Assembly: GCA_021401465.1 (NCBI GenBank)
Contig: JADDMT010000041.1
Coordinates: forward strand, 62,001 to 126,000
Direction: 5' to 3'
DNA: 64,000 bases
DNA from: Teratosphaeria epicoccoides
Lineage: Eukaryota; Ascomycota; Dothideomycetes; Mycosphaerellales; Teratosphaeriaceae
Shown: positions 54,111-64,000 of the stretch, piece by piece
How positions within the stretch are numbered: position 1 is the first letter of the stretch
Layout: every line of letters starts with the position of its first letter
The notes under the pieces: generated by a model
Databases searched by the model: none
Seen by the model: the letters and a program-made list of their open reading frames with translations, nothing else
What the model was told of the DNA's origin: nothing
Program-made: the position numbers and the translations under genes

Positions 54111-55007
54111 TCAGAGCCCCTCCCCTTCCTCCTCCACCCCATCGATCCCCGGATCTGGCACCACAAAATCCACCCCCAGAAATCCCGTCCTTCTAACCTG
54201 CACAACCCTCACATCCCTCCCTGCCTCCCTCCTGTCTTTATTCCACGCCTCCAGAAACCTCTCTAACTCCCTCATCCCCCTCTTCGTCCCCGCGAACCCA
54301 AGATCATCCCACAAATACCCCGTGAGCGCCCCCAAAACACAATCCGCCCACGCCCTCTTCGTAAAAGGCGAGAAAGTCTCCTTACAGCGGCTATTGATGT
54401 TGGCGATCAGATACCGGAACTCCGAGTCCGTGACGAGCGGGTCAAGGATCTCAGGGTATAGGTTCGCGAATTGCGGGTACAAGTCTCCGCTTGCGAGCCA
54501 GTCGCGCTTGACTCTGATTACGCGCGTGGTGCGAAACTCGTCGGATTCTTTCGCGCAGTGCGGGTTGGGGTGTGGGAAGCAGGGGTGTTGAGGTCCCCAG
54601 ACAAAGTCCTCCTGGCCACCCTCTGCCGCCGTGCTATTCGTCGTAGCCACACTCCGCGATCCCATGCTCTGCCTCGGCAACGCAGGGACGGGCGGCGCAT
54701 CGTCGTGGTGTCTGGGGTTCGCTGTGTCGCCGGTCTCTCTATGCGGGCTGGGACCGCTGCGCGAGCTGCGGAAGGACTTGTGGCTCGGTTGGCGGTTGAG
54801 CGGGAGGGAGGCGCGGGAGGCGCGGTGCGAGAGGGCGGACTCGGACTTGTTGTCGTGGTGGGTGAGGACGTTGGTGCTGGCGTTGGTGCTGTGGTTGGGG
54901 ATGGGTGGGGGATCGGGGATGATCTGGGGTTGGGATGGGCGCTCGTGAGAGGAGGCTCGGAGGTCCGACGCGTCCTGCACGCCCGCGAGTTTGTGTAAGG
55001 TCTCCAT
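54111..55007 (-). CDS. Erf4 / Golgin-A7-like protein (Ras palmitoylation accessory factor)
   Basis: Erf4-family proteins partner a DHHC palmitoyltransferase (Erf2) at the ER/Golgi to modify Ras and other substrates. About 298 residues from the first ATG (55007); the open frame continues 17 codons upstream to a GTG. The first 150 residues are Pro/Ser/His-rich and disordered. The folded part starts at EDFVWGPQHPCFPHPNPHCA, then TTRVIRVKRDWLASGDLYPQ and FANLYPEILDPLVTDSEFRY, the Erf4/Golgin-A7 core. AWADCVLGALTGYLWDDLGF follows, with an acidic end. The hydrophobic ALTGYLW stretch may be the membrane-contact helix. Domain assignment rests on the RVxRDW...YPQFxNxYPEIL pattern, not on a search. Confidence 0.75.
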   Translation of the reverse strand: METLHKLAGVQDASDLRASSHERPSQPQIIPDPPPIPNHSTNASTNVLTHHDNKSESALSHRASRASLPLNRQPSHKSFRSSRSGPSPHRETGDTANPRHHDDAPPVPALPRQSMGSRSVATTNSTAAEGGQEDFVWGPQHPCFPHPNPHCAKESDEFRTTRVIRVKRDWLASGDLYPQFANLYPEILDPLVTDSEFRYLIANINSRCKETFSPFTKRAWADCVLGALTGYLWDDLGFAGTKRGMRELERFLEAWNKDRREAGRDVRVVQVRRTGFLGVDFVVPDPGIDGVEEEGEGL

Positions 55008-55675
55008 ATGTCTATGATTGATGAGGCGTGGAGGAGATGATGCACGCGACCTTAACACGCGGCTCTGATCTTGGAAGGCACGAGTCTACCTTACACGTGG
55101 AAGCCTGACGTCGGCGCATCTCGGTCCGCAACCCTAAAAACCCGGGGCGGGCAACGCCATCCACATGCATCAAGGCATCCATCAAGAGTATCATCGAGGA
55201 AGAAAGCGATGGACAGACCAATATGTTTATGTATCTCTATTTTTCTCGAAAACATCCACACACTGCTTAGGGGAGATCCCTTCAATGACGCCAGACAGAA
55301 TGATGCCATTCGTCTGAGATGATACTTCGGGGCCAGCCAACGCCATCCAGTTGACCAGACGCATGGATCCTGGACACTGCCAATCGCTGTTCGCGTGCAC
55401 TGCCACACGCACTCATGGCCCCCGGCTTACGACCGCCTTATGCGCTCTCGAGCTCAAGCTCCAAGTCAGTGCTTGGCACCTGCTGCTTGTTCGTGCTTTG
55501 CTGCAGCAAGCAGCATCTTGTGGAGCTCACATAAGGTAAAGCGCTTCCTGGTGAGGCTACAGTCGCCAGTCGGCCGGGCTTTGATTTTGAATGAATAGCC
55601 CTCAGCCGAGACATCGCGCTAAAGCAACCCCAATATCCTGCTGTCCTGAATAATCATGTCTTTTCCTTCAGCTGC
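55008..55675. other. Intergenic between two minus-strand genes
   Basis: 3' flank of tup1 and promoter of the Erf4-like gene. No gene supported. Confidence 0.4.
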
Positions 55676-57659
55676 TTACCACGGCCCAGTGTAAGCGCTG
55701 TATCTCCAAATCCTGGCCTTCATGTCGCCGGAGCCAGTGGCAAAGTAGCCACCGTGTGCATCGACCTTGGGTGACGGAGCGACTGAGATGACTGCGGATG
55801 GATCCGTTAGCGTCCCGACTTTGGATCCTGTCTTCATGGACTCAAACTTACCACTGTTCTTGTGTCCCTGCAACATAAGTTGAGCATCGCCAGTGTTCGG
55901 GTCCCAAAACTGCACGCCGCGGTCCTTGGAGCCTGACATCACCCATGTGCCATCAGGCGTGAGTGCAACAGAGAGCACAAAGTCCTTGTGTCCCTCAAAG
56001 GTACGCACGCATTCGCCACCCTTCGGCGGGTGTCCACCGGGTGCACGGCCAAACTCGGACCCCCCGAGCTTCCACATTCTGATCGTTTTGTCCAGCGAGC
56101 CGGACACGAGATGCGAGCCCTGCGGATGGAAAGCAACACTGTACACAGAATCTTTGTGCCCTTGCTCGCCCTCGGTGCGCTCGACGAGAGCGCCGGTCTG
56201 CGTGTCCCAGATGCGGACGCTCTTGTCCAGACTGCCGGCAGCCACGTAGCGACCGTTGGGAGAGATGGCGACTGTCGTGACGCCGTCCTCGATCGACAGT
56301 GTCAGCAAATTCTGGTTTTCCTGAATGTCCCAAAGTCTGATTGTTCTATCGCCAGACCCAGATGCGATGTAGCGGCCGTCGCTTGCGAAGTCTAGGGAGT
56401 AAATGTCCTGGTCATGGCCCGCAAAGCTGTGGCGAATCTGCCTGGTATTAATGTCCCACACGCGAATAATCTTATCTTCAGCGCCAGTAGCCAGGTACTT
56501 CCCGTCCGGACTAAAGCAAACGCTTCTGATATAGAGGTCGCCCTCCTGTGCGGTCTGGTTGTCTTGAAGATGGCACACCTGCCGACCACTGTGAACATCG
56601 AAGATCTGTGCGCTACGGTTACAGCCGGTGGCGACAAAACGTCCGTCCTGGCTGAAGCGGACACAGCAGACCACGCTCTGGTGGGCAAGGTTGTGGACAA
56701 GGTCCACGTCCAACCTTCTGGTCACGCGAGGGTTGAAGACAGCATGCCAGTCATCGCCCTGTTTCTTCATATGAGGAGGCAGCTTCTCCGGCTCGAGTTC
56801 CGACAGCTGATTGCCGATCTGATCGATCTGAGCTGGGGTATACTGGAAGTCAGCCTGGCCGAATTGGTCTCGATTGGGTGGTGGCGTCGGACGTGCGGCT
56901 CGAGCCGGGGAGCCTGGGTACGGGTTGGCTTGGCTCTGTTGCGGAGTTGCAGGTCCTCCAGGAGGCCCACCAAGCCTGGGCTTGCCAGGCCCGGGAGACG
57001 CGGTCAGCTGCGGCGCGCCAGGACCGTAGCCATTGATGGCGCCGGGCGGGCCTCCCTGAGGGTAGAACGGGTTGTTGGGTGGACCCGGCGGCGCAGTCAT
57101 CCCCGGCGGCCCTTGAGGCTGCATGTGTCCTGGCAATCCTGGCTGGCCTGGCTGGTCTTGTGGTGGAGGCGCAAGACCCTGGCCGCCTTGATTGCCTGCC
57201 ATGATACCCTGAAACAGATTGCCGCTGCCGTGTCCGATCGGAGGCGGTGGAGGGTGTGATGGCCCCACGTGCGGTCCTTGGGATGGTCCACCGCGCTGTT
57301 CAAGCTCATGGCGCAACCGCTGGATTTCCTCCTCGTATCTGCGCTCGTCAGCTCACTGCCTGTCTACGTCGCGACCGTCATCACTCACTTTGACTTCATT
57401 TGGAGGTGGGTCTGCTCCAGCTGATATATTTTGCCTCGGACCAGCTCCATCTCGTGGATTTGAGACGCGACTAGCACCATGTCAGTCTCTAATAGCGCGT
57501 CTCCATTGCTCTGGCGCAGTGCTTACGCTGATGTTCATGTTCGCCTGACCTATTGGCTTGCTGCTCAAATTCGCGCTTGACCTCGTCCAGCAGCTCAGCC
57601 AGCCGGGAGCCTGGATGCTGTCCTGGCGCACCCGGGATGCCGCGGTGCGCGTTGTACAT
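55676..57659 (-). CDS. tup1: Transcriptional corepressor Tup1 (RcoA)
   Basis: Global corepressor that acts with Ssn6/Cyc8 (RcoA in Aspergillus). Four exons: 57527-57659, 57389-57470, 55852-57338 and 55676-55791, with introns of 56, 50 and 60 nt, total 605 residues. Exons 1-3 assemble the N-terminal tetramerisation helix: SRLAELLDEVKREFEQQANR, then SQIHEMELVRGKIYQLEQTH and YEEEIQRLRHELEQRG. A Pro/Gly/Gln-rich linker (about 95-250) follows. The conserved block HYxAxFNPRVTRRLDVDLVH appears as WHAVFNPRVTRRLDVDLVHN. Seven WD repeats then run to the C-terminus (for example IRVWDINTRQIRHSFAGHDQ, VRIWDTQTGALVE, GGYFATGSGDMKARIWRY). The last intron splits a WD repeat between NS and VISVAPSP and has no in-frame stop. 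Confidence 0.96.
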
Positions 57660-58566
57660 GTTGGCTTGTGCAGTCCAGTGCACGATACGCTACCTTGTGT
57701 CCTCGGGAACTCTGCAATTGCCGTTTGTGATGGTGGCTTGGGGTGCTGGCAACGACTTGTTCAAGCTCGCTTATTCGCAGCTCCCAGCTCGCTGCAGCTG
57801 TATCGCGACCACCTATCGTTGCTGTATTGACGCCGGTTGATTCTGAGTCTCCCACGTAGCCAACGCTCGGCGCGTGGTCTCTTGGTCGCAGTGATGCTTG
57901 CGCCCGGAGCGTGGAAACTTATGCCCGATGTGACGGACAACGTGATGGCGGTGATGGCGGAAATGCGACGACGAGAGCAAAAGCGGAGGAGCGACCAGCT
58001 TTTGAGAGCCGCCAGCCTTGACCAGCAGCAGCGAAACCGTTGCGAACCTCCATCCACCAGCGTGCGGGTGGAGCCTTATTAGTGGACCGGGATGCGTGGT
58101 CGCTGCAGGGGCGGGAAGGCTAGTCCGTCCCACATGAGCTTATTCCTTCCTTTCTATCAACATGACCGTCAACAATACACCGTTGATGCTTAGTCACCCA
58201 TCTCTGAACATCTGCGCTGGCAATCGTCTGCACACAATCGCCATAGTCCTTTGTTGCCTCTCGCACCTTCCCAGTTGGGACAATGTGACATTGTCCATAG
58301 ACTGAGACATCCGCGCCGGAGATGCTTTGTCCATTGTCACTCCGGGCCACTTCATATGCCCTCGATCCCGCGCACTATGCCATCCTTCCCCCCATCATCG
58401 TGCGCCTCTCTCAGCAACCGAAGACATCAATTGGGTTAGCTTTCTACCGACGAAAGCATCGAATCAGGCTGGCCCTATTGCCCAATTATAGTTCTCAGAA
58501 CCCGGTTGTGGGCGATCACGATTTTTCACAACAGCTCTCACAGTCATCGAACAAATCATTTGCACA
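57660..58566. promoter_or_regulatory. Divergent intergenic region, tup1 / kinase
   Basis: About 900 bp without a supported gene between divergent starts. A C/T-rich leader precedes the kinase ATG. Confidence 0.4.
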
Positions 58567-60273
58567 ATGCATACAAACGAGTCAGCCGTCGCATTTCTCT
58601 TAGCGGCTCCCTTTCTCTTCGTGCTCGCTATTGCACTTACGTGCGGCGACTTGTTTCGGAGGTACAGGCCCAGAAAGAGCGACTACATGACCAATCGCCA
58701 ACCACTAATCGGGAAGAGACACCCAGGCTACGGAGCGATGTCTGACGAGACAACACAATGGCTGCCATCGCGGGCCCCATCTAGTCAGCCTACGCCTAGC
58801 GAATTGGAATCCGGGCGTGGGTCTAGCGATGACCCCTTCGCCGGCTTCAGTGGCGTCCACCACCCTGCCTACTCGGCCGACAGATATGAGGGATTGCATC
58901 GCTTCGTCCAGAAGCATGCAAAGGTACGTGCTGCTCCTGTTGCTGATGCAGGCATGCTAGACTACTACTCAAGTGAGTCCGATGCGACTGACGAACCAGA
59001 GCCTCTCAGTGACAGCGAGTCATACAGCGTTGCCCTTCGAGATCCACTCAGTCCGAGATCCACTGACCCGGTCCCATCTGAGCGATCAAACTGGGAAGTC
59101 GTTCACCACTTTGGCAACTCAGGTCAAGGTGCCGCAAAGGTCGAGAAGAACAGATCCACCGGTCAGTTAGTCGTCGTCAAATCAATCATTGTGAAGGCAA
59201 AGCACGCTGACAAGCTACCCGACGAGGTCCACGCGCTCAGACGTCTCAGACGCTTGGGAGGCCACTCGAACATCATCACGGGCATCGATTGCTTTTGGCC
59301 GAACAAACTGACCTGCAGCATCGTCCTCGAACTCTGTAATGGCGGAGACTTGCATGACTTCATCCACAACTGGTCAAAGCGCCCGATCCCGACGCAGCAG
59401 CTGCCAACAATGTTCTACATGCACTTCATCGTCTCGATGGCCGATGCTCTCGACTTCCTTCACGGCAACGGCCTGGTGCATCGCGACATTAAGCCTGAGA
59501 ACATCTTTTTGCGCACCTCAGACACTTCACCATGCGGCCTTCCTGACTTCGTGCTTGGCGATGTAGGTTTCTTATGCCCCGAGGCCGCATCCGATGACAT
59601 TGTAGGCACATACGGCTATATGCCACCTGAGCTCAAAGATCTCGACGACTGGGAAGAGTCTAACCCTCAAGCTTACAGGGACGCGATCAATCGCTTCACC
59701 AGCAGCGCCGCCGGCGACATCTATTGCTTCGGCGGCACTTTGCACGCTCTACTCACGCTCGAGTTCTTCAACAACGAGCACTACACGTATTCTCAGCAAT
59801 ACTTGCAGCGAGTGTATGAGGGCTCCAGGTTCAACGCCTGGCCCGCGATCAGAGATCTCGTGCTCGACTCCCTGCAGATGGATCCGGCGGACCGCTTGAC
59901 AACTGAAGAGCTCGTCAATTCTGCTACTCCCATGCGGAAGACTATCTTGCGGGAGTATAGCTTGGGTGAGCGCATGCCTGATGGTGCTTGTCAGGCCATT
60001 GAGTTCAATGCTGGAAAGCAGGAGCTCAATGACACGAACATGTCGCAGATTTCTGGATTCGAGGCTTGGTTTATCTGCGACAATCATTCGTTGGGTGTGC
60101 GAGCGCCGAAGTGGGGTTGTCCTGGGTACGTTGGCGGCGTTGCGAGCATGCAGGCTGTCATTGAGACTTGGGTTGATGATGAAAGGATCGTTCTGCCAGA
60201 GGTGGAGAGTCGAGGCTCTGAGGATGGCGTGCGGCGGGGCGAGGATGGGTGGTATCATCCTGAACTGTTTTGA
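58567..60273 (+). CDS. Divergent, probably membrane-anchored protein kinase
   Basis: Intronless, 568 residues. An N-terminal hydrophobic helix (AVAFLLAAPFLFVLAIALTC, about residues 7-26) followed by basic residues (RRYRPRKS) suggests a membrane anchor with the kinase domain in the cytosol. After a Ser/Pro-rich segment the kinase domain starts near 176 (WEVVHHFGNSGQGAAKVEKN) with a degenerate glycine loop. The ATP-binding Lys is in LVVVKSII. VHRDIKPEN (about 306-314) is intact. The usual DFG reads DVG (VLGDVGFL), keeping the metal-binding Asp. The activation segment is short and leads to GTYGYMPPEL. It resembles fungus-expanded NEK-like kinases; substrate unknown. The tail from about 470 is unrelated to known domains. 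Confidence 0.82.
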   Translation: MHTNESAVAFLLAAPFLFVLAIALTCGDLFRRYRPRKSDYMTNRQPLIGKRHPGYGAMSDETTQWLPSRAPSSQPTPSELESGRGSSDDPFAGFSGVHHPAYSADRYEGLHRFVQKHAKVRAAPVADAGMLDYYSSESDATDEPEPLSDSESYSVALRDPLSPRSTDPVPSERSNWEVVHHFGNSGQGAAKVEKNRSTGQLVVVKSIIVKAKHADKLPDEVHALRRLRRLGGHSNIITGIDCFWPNKLTCSIVLELCNGGDLHDFIHNWSKRPIPTQQLPTMFYMHFIVSMADALDFLHGNGLVHRDIKPENIFLRTSDTSPCGLPDFVLGDVGFLCPEAASDDIVGTYGYMPPELKDLDDWEESNPQAYRDAINRFTSSAAGDIYCFGGTLHALLTLEFFNNEHYTYSQQYLQRVYEGSRFNAWPAIRDLVLDSLQMDPADRLTTEELVNSATPMRKTILREYSLGERMPDGACQAIEFNAGKQELNDTNMSQISGFEAWFICDNHSLGVRAPKWGCPGYVGGVASMQAVIETWVDDERIVLPEVESRGSEDGVRRGEDGWYHPELF

Positions 60274-60768
60274 AGAGACGAGGTGTGAGTCTGGCTTTCC
60301 AAAGGCGGTAAGAATTGTTGCGTTTTGAAAAAGCAAGTATAAATCACAATCTTTTGTTCACATCTTGAGTCACTTGAACCCATGAGTCTGTCCAATTTGT
60401 GCACTGGAGCGATTTGCAAGATCGTTGTCGACATGCCGTAAGATCGGACTTCAAGGATACCATCGCTCGACCAGCCAGTCAACCGGTTGGTAGCAAGAGT
60501 CAGCACACGATGTTCAAAGTTCACCTCGCAGGCAGTCGACAGCAGCATCAATCAGTTCCGACGTGTCAACAACCATTCTACCCCATCAACCAGAGCACCG
60601 GACGGTACATTGACTAAAACTGTGAATGCTGTCGTCGAATTTCGGATTCGCTCACTCCTCGCTCACAATCTAGCCGAGCACACCCAGCCGCGCTGCCTCC
60701 TGCCAGCGCATCATAGCTTCATGCTCCCTGCAACGCCATGTATGGACATCAGTCCACGCCAACCAGCC
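60274..60768. other. Convergent intergenic region
   Basis: 3' flanks of the kinase (plus) and the hypothetical gene (minus). No gene supported. Confidence 0.4.
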
Positions 60769-61488
60769 TCAACGATGACGGCTCCTCCAAGGCCCGCCTC
60801 GCGAACTGGAGGCTCGCCCGTGGCGGCACGGCCGACCATCCAGCGGGTCCTCTTCGTCATCTCGCAGGCCGAGTCCTTGGAGTCTCGAGTGGAGCTCCAG
60901 TGGCGCCACGGGGAGGCCTCCGTGAGGGTCGAGATCCTCTGCTTGGCGATGATACGGCGTGCGCGGTAAAGGACGCCTGTGCGGCGGCCTTATGCGACGG
61001 CGGTCCGAGGCGCCCCCGTAGGTATTGAAGTTGGCGTGGCAAGGTTCAATGGCCAAGAGGTCAGATCCGTCATTGTAGCTTAACGGGACACGACGCCGTG
61101 AGCGGTATTCATCATCGTCTCCGATGCCCTCGTGCCACTCGATGTCTTGCACGATGCTCCTGTGAAACAGCTCGGCGAGCGAAGCGTCCTGGTCGGCTCT
61201 GCGTCTTGGGAAGCCAGGTGACGAGGAGCCAGAAAGTAGATCGCCAAGTGGATGATGGCCCGGACGTCGCGATGAGCGTGGCGGAGCGAGATCTGGGTTC
61301 CTGAAAGGTGGTAAGCTATCGTCTCTGTCGTCGACTTCATCGAGTCGAGAAAACTGCTGCGCCTGGCGGAGTATGTCGAAAGCGGATCTGCGTCTCTGGC
61401 TGGGAGCTCCGCGACCGATATCGTTGTAAGGGACCGAGAGATTGTCGTCGAAATATGAGGCGTCGTCGAAGATGTCGCGTGGTCGCAT
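60769..61488 (-). CDS. Hypothetical protein, tandem paralogue 1
   Basis: Family not recognised. 239 residues from the ATG at 61488; a longer frame begins at 61587. Starts MRPRDIFDDASYFDDNLSVP. Rich in Arg, Asp and Pro throughout and probably largely disordered, with one likely helix (RRSAFDILRQAQQFSRLDEV). The gene at 62076-63113 starts the same way (MRARDLSNMPASSLDRESLP, then FND) on the same strand, so the two look like diverged tandem copies. No signal peptide or membrane segment. Expression unknown. Confidence 0.55.
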   Translation of the reverse strand: MRPRDIFDDASYFDDNLSVPYNDIGRGAPSQRRRSAFDILRQAQQFSRLDEVDDRDDSLPPFRNPDLAPPRSSRRPGHHPLGDLLSGSSSPGFPRRRADQDASLAELFHRSIVQDIEWHEGIGDDDEYRSRRRVPLSYNDGSDLLAIEPCHANFNTYGGASDRRRIRPPHRRPLPRTPYHRQAEDLDPHGGLPVAPLELHSRLQGLGLRDDEEDPLDGRPCRHGRASSSRGGPWRSRHR

Positions 61489-62075
61489 GTTGAAGTCGAC
61501 AATCTGGCTTGGACAGAAACGTATCTTGTGTCGGATTCGTTCTTGTTTGCTTGGGATTGGTAAGGGGGTGGAGTATGGTAGCTTCAAGAAGGATGATCGG
61601 TTATTGAGCCGACTCGTTAGCTTTATGCTGGAAGAAAGAGGCCACCGTGACTAGCTGGCGTGTCGGGTGAGCGGCGCTGTGGTGACGCAGGCATTGCGAA
61701 GGACACGGAATAATCAATGCCTCCCTGAGGTAGTCTTCAGAGCGGCGTGCTCGTCAGTACCGGCTCGAGTCACGGGAGATGTGCTTTGTTCAAGGGCTGG
61801 ATAACACAAAGAATGGAAGAAGGGCGCAATACGTTTCATGATGACATACACTGATAAGTACGAACTCCTCAGAAGCTACCTAGTAGGCTATACCTACTTG
61901 CACGAACCCTTCGCGTGCGCTATAAGTCGTGTTTCTGCTTGGCTCTATTTCTTGCATACCTCAGCCATGATCTCCTGCAGCAAGCTGGACATACATGTCA
62001 TCGTAGAGTATCTCTTGACGTCCGAAAATCTCTCCCATATTTTCTCGCGACGGCAAGCGCCAGCACGCCCTTGCG
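61489..62075. other. Intergenic between the tandem paralogues
   Basis: No gene supported. Probably promoter of paralogue 1 and 3' flank of paralogue 2. Confidence 0.4.
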
Positions 62076-63113
62076 CTAGATATCGCGGGAATAGGCACGG
62101 CTGTGGTGCTGCGCACCAGGGATGGTTGCGGTGCTGCAGTGACGAGGGAGCTGGCCAAACGACTGTCCACGACGGCCTTCGAAGTGTGACGTCCCAGTAG
62201 CGGGAGTCGTCCACGCTGGCGATGGCATGCGAGGTTGAAGGATCCAGTCAGGGTGCATGCTCGGATGGACGTACCCAAGCTGGCGAAGATAGTAGTCTCG
62301 TAACTGCTGGCAGCGGATGAGCTGAACCAAGGTTGGGAGAGGGATATGATAGTCGTGGATTCGGCCATCTCTTCGAAGAGAACGGCCTCGGCTCCAATGA
62401 CGAGCACGACGATCCGGTACATACGAGTCGCTGTCCCAGGAGTCGCTGTCCCAGGAGTCGCTGTCCCAGGAGTCGCTGTAAGAGTCCTTGCCACCAGTTG
62501 CGGCGCCCCTGCCTTCGCATGACCTGTCTGCTGCTGGGCGATGTTGATCTTGGCGCAGGTTAGGACTGGGGTGACGTTTGCGACCTGAGCTGTCGCCATT
62601 CCGCCGTGGCAAAGGCGGCGGAGAAGTTTCTGCACCATCAACAAACGCCATAACATCGAACATGGCGTCAGTGAAGCCAGGAGCAGCAGCTGCTGCTGCA
62701 GCGACTTTTAGTGCAGCGCGCATCACACTGGCGGCTGTTCTGCGCGCATGCAGGGCGCCTAGACGATCATGCTTGCTGGCAGGCGGCGAGCTATGGTCTT
62801 TGGCCTTTAATGGTTCGATCGCTGCCAGAGCTCGAGCCGCAAGCTGGCTTGCCTTCCGCGATAGCTCACGGGCTGATCTGTGTGTCTCGATTGGCTCTTG
62901 GTCTTCTTCTTGGGCAGAAGGCGTCGAGTCGTCGTTGCTCGCCTTCGGAGCTTCTGTGGTTGTTGTGAGACTAAGCTGTCCCATGTGGCGAATAAGCTCC
63001 GGGAGCTGCGGAAACATGGCGAGGAAAGCCTGTGTGCGATCCTCGTCGTTGAAGGGCAAGGATTCACGGTCTAGGCTGGATGCCGGCATGTTCGAAAGGT
63101 CGCGTGCTCGCAT
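62076..63113 (-). CDS. Hypothetical protein, tandem paralogue 2 with SDSWD repeats
   Basis: Family not recognised. One frame, 345 residues. The N-terminus MRARDLSNM...SLPFNDEDR parallels the neighbour at 60769-61488. Then LAMFPQLPELIRHMGQLSL (helix), an acidic linker, an Ala-rich helical region (RTAASVMRAALKVAAAAAAA), and an acidic tandem repeat (three SDSWD units and a variant, about residues 215-232). A basic/aromatic part follows (PTLVQLIRCQQLRDYYLRQL then GYVHPSMHPDW). Mostly low complexity. No signal or membrane segment. Could be a structural or regulatory protein of narrow taxonomic range; function cannot be inferred. Confidence 0.6.
   Translation of the reverse strand: MRARDLSNMPASSLDRESLPFNDEDRTQAFLAMFPQLPELIRHMGQLSLTTTTEAPKASNDDSTPSAQEEDQEPIETHRSARELSRKASQLAARALAAIEPLKAKDHSSPPASKHDRLGALHARRTAASVMRAALKVAAAAAAAPGFTDAMFDVMAFVDGAETSPPPLPRRNGDSSGRKRHPSPNLRQDQHRPAADRSCEGRGAATGGKDSYSDSWDSDSWDSDSWDSDSYVPDRRARHWSRGRSLRRDGRIHDYHIPLPTLVQLIRCQQLRDYYLRQLGYVHPSMHPDWILQPRMPSPAWTTPATGTSHFEGRRGQSFGQLPRHCSTATIPGAQHHSRAYSRDI
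62425..62480. repeat. 15-bp coding tandem repeat
   Basis: Three full copies and one partial copy of GTCGCTGTCCCAGGA (plus strand), encoding SDSWD on the minus strand. The copies are identical at base level, so recently expanded or actively homogenised. Confidence 0.9.
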
Positions 63114-64000
63114 GGTTGGATCCTGAGAAGCTTGACTGAAGGCTGACGCTAGGTACAGAGTGGTGTGTTGGCTTGACTAGATTGATGACTTGCGGGTGTT
63201 GTTGATCGCTTTGTGTGGGTAGATCGCGGAAATGTTAAAAGGAGAAGGATGGTTCTTGTTGGGCAAGGCTGTTGGTCTTATGCTGCCAGCGACATGAGGT
63301 CAGAGTAACTGAATGACCTACACCTAGTCAGCAGCGTTGGGCGGAAGCAGGCTCGACGCAAAGGATGATGGAATCCAAACTGCGTCTCCTGCAGTTCCCA
63401 AGACGTCTCGCTCGTCGCTATCGACCTGACAATGTGCTGTCTCGTGCCATGCAAATGGTTACAGGAGAAGACGGTATATTGCTTGCTGTGGTTCTAATGT
63501 TGACGAGCGGTGTGATGTAGCGACTCGATGATGATGATGATGACTATATGGTCGATCAGCCGCTCACGGTCGACCATGTATCATCCGTGCGACCAATGGG
63601 CGATAACAGAGAGGTTGATATATGACTAAAACGCCGCCATGTGGGGACGATCGAGGAGAGAATCGGACGGTGCAGTTTCCTGAGAAAGGACGAAATCGTG
63701 AAATGCCCTCTATTTCCCCTTCTTCTTCTACTTCTGCTGATCCGCATTCACGGACTCAGCTTGGTCACCCCAGCCCGGAGTACCTAACCTCCACTTGCGG
63801 CTGCGTCGAGCTGTGAGATACCTGCAATTGCTGCATCGGGCCCTCCAGCTCCTGAGCCTCTCAAGTATTATTGGTACTCGAGTTTCTCTCGGAAACTCGG
63901 ACTTCTTCGTCACGACTGCGGTGCTGACGTGATTCCAAGGTGACGATGGGCCGACCTGCGAAGGCCCCGGGGCCTCATATTGACTGGCATCGACCGCCGG
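63114..64000. other. Intergenic to window end
   Basis: No gene supported. Contains a short GAT trinucleotide run at about 63527-63543. The left part is the promoter of paralogue 2. Confidence 0.4.

Noticed and set aside
54471..54998. 175-codon plus-strand frame
   Set aside because: Antisense shadow of the Erf4-like gene, low complexity.
56414..57259. 281-codon plus-strand frame
   Set aside because: Exact antisense of the Tup1 WD-repeat and linker exon; a shadow of the conserved minus-strand gene.

Overview
The window is nuclear DNA of a filamentous ascomycete (Pezizomycotina). The genes are intron-containing, with short GT-AG introns of 46-121 nt and CTAAC/CTGAC-like branch sites. Best matches from memory are all fungal: Bet5, a CaMKK-type kinase, Smp3, Skp1, Arb1, mS33, RNase III, Knr4/Smi1, Erf4 and Tup1. 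An AflR-like Zn2Cys6 regulator, HET-domain debris and several small cysteine-rich secreted proteins suggest a plant- or surface-associated Dothideomycete. That placement is inference.

Layout. 0.9-7.2 kb is a conserved block: Bet5 (minus), the kinase (plus), an acyl-CoA dehydrogenase ending in AKL (plus) and an unknown protein (minus). At 7.37-7.67 kb on the minus strand lies the U2 spliceosomal RNA gene, the main finding. It is interrupted by a perfect 60-nt spliceosomal-type intron inside the branch-point-recognition sequence, and probably by a second 53-nt GC-AG intron near the 5' end. 8-20 kb is an accessory, decaying region: a broken HET gene, a broken MFS transporter carrying a 275-bp MITE-like element and a 90-bp foldback, an intact AflR-like regulator, an intact tartrate/D-malate dehydrogenase-type gene and a frameshifted SDR. 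20.4-28.3 kb returns to core genes (Smp3, Skp1, Arb1) with a deleted cytochrome P450 between. 28.5-47.9 kb is mostly gene-poor. It holds GST, mS33, RNase III, small secreted proteins, a kinase scrap, two decayed copies of one fungal family and a CAP/PR-1-like protein. 48-63 kb has Knr4, a secreted protein, Erf4-like, Tup1, a divergent membrane-anchored kinase and two probable tandem paralogues of unknown function.

How the parts relate. The core genes are unlinked housekeeping functions: trafficking, GPI-anchor synthesis, SCF ubiquitin ligase, ribosome biogenesis, mitochondrial translation, RNA processing, cell-wall signalling and repression. The dead transporter, dead SDR, live regulator and live dehydrogenase at 9.5-19.2 kb could be the remains of a metabolic cluster. 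The U2 gene is unusual because making functional U2 would require splicing, a reaction that itself needs U2. Spliced models were built by hand from splice motifs and family conservation. No alignment, folding or database search was run.
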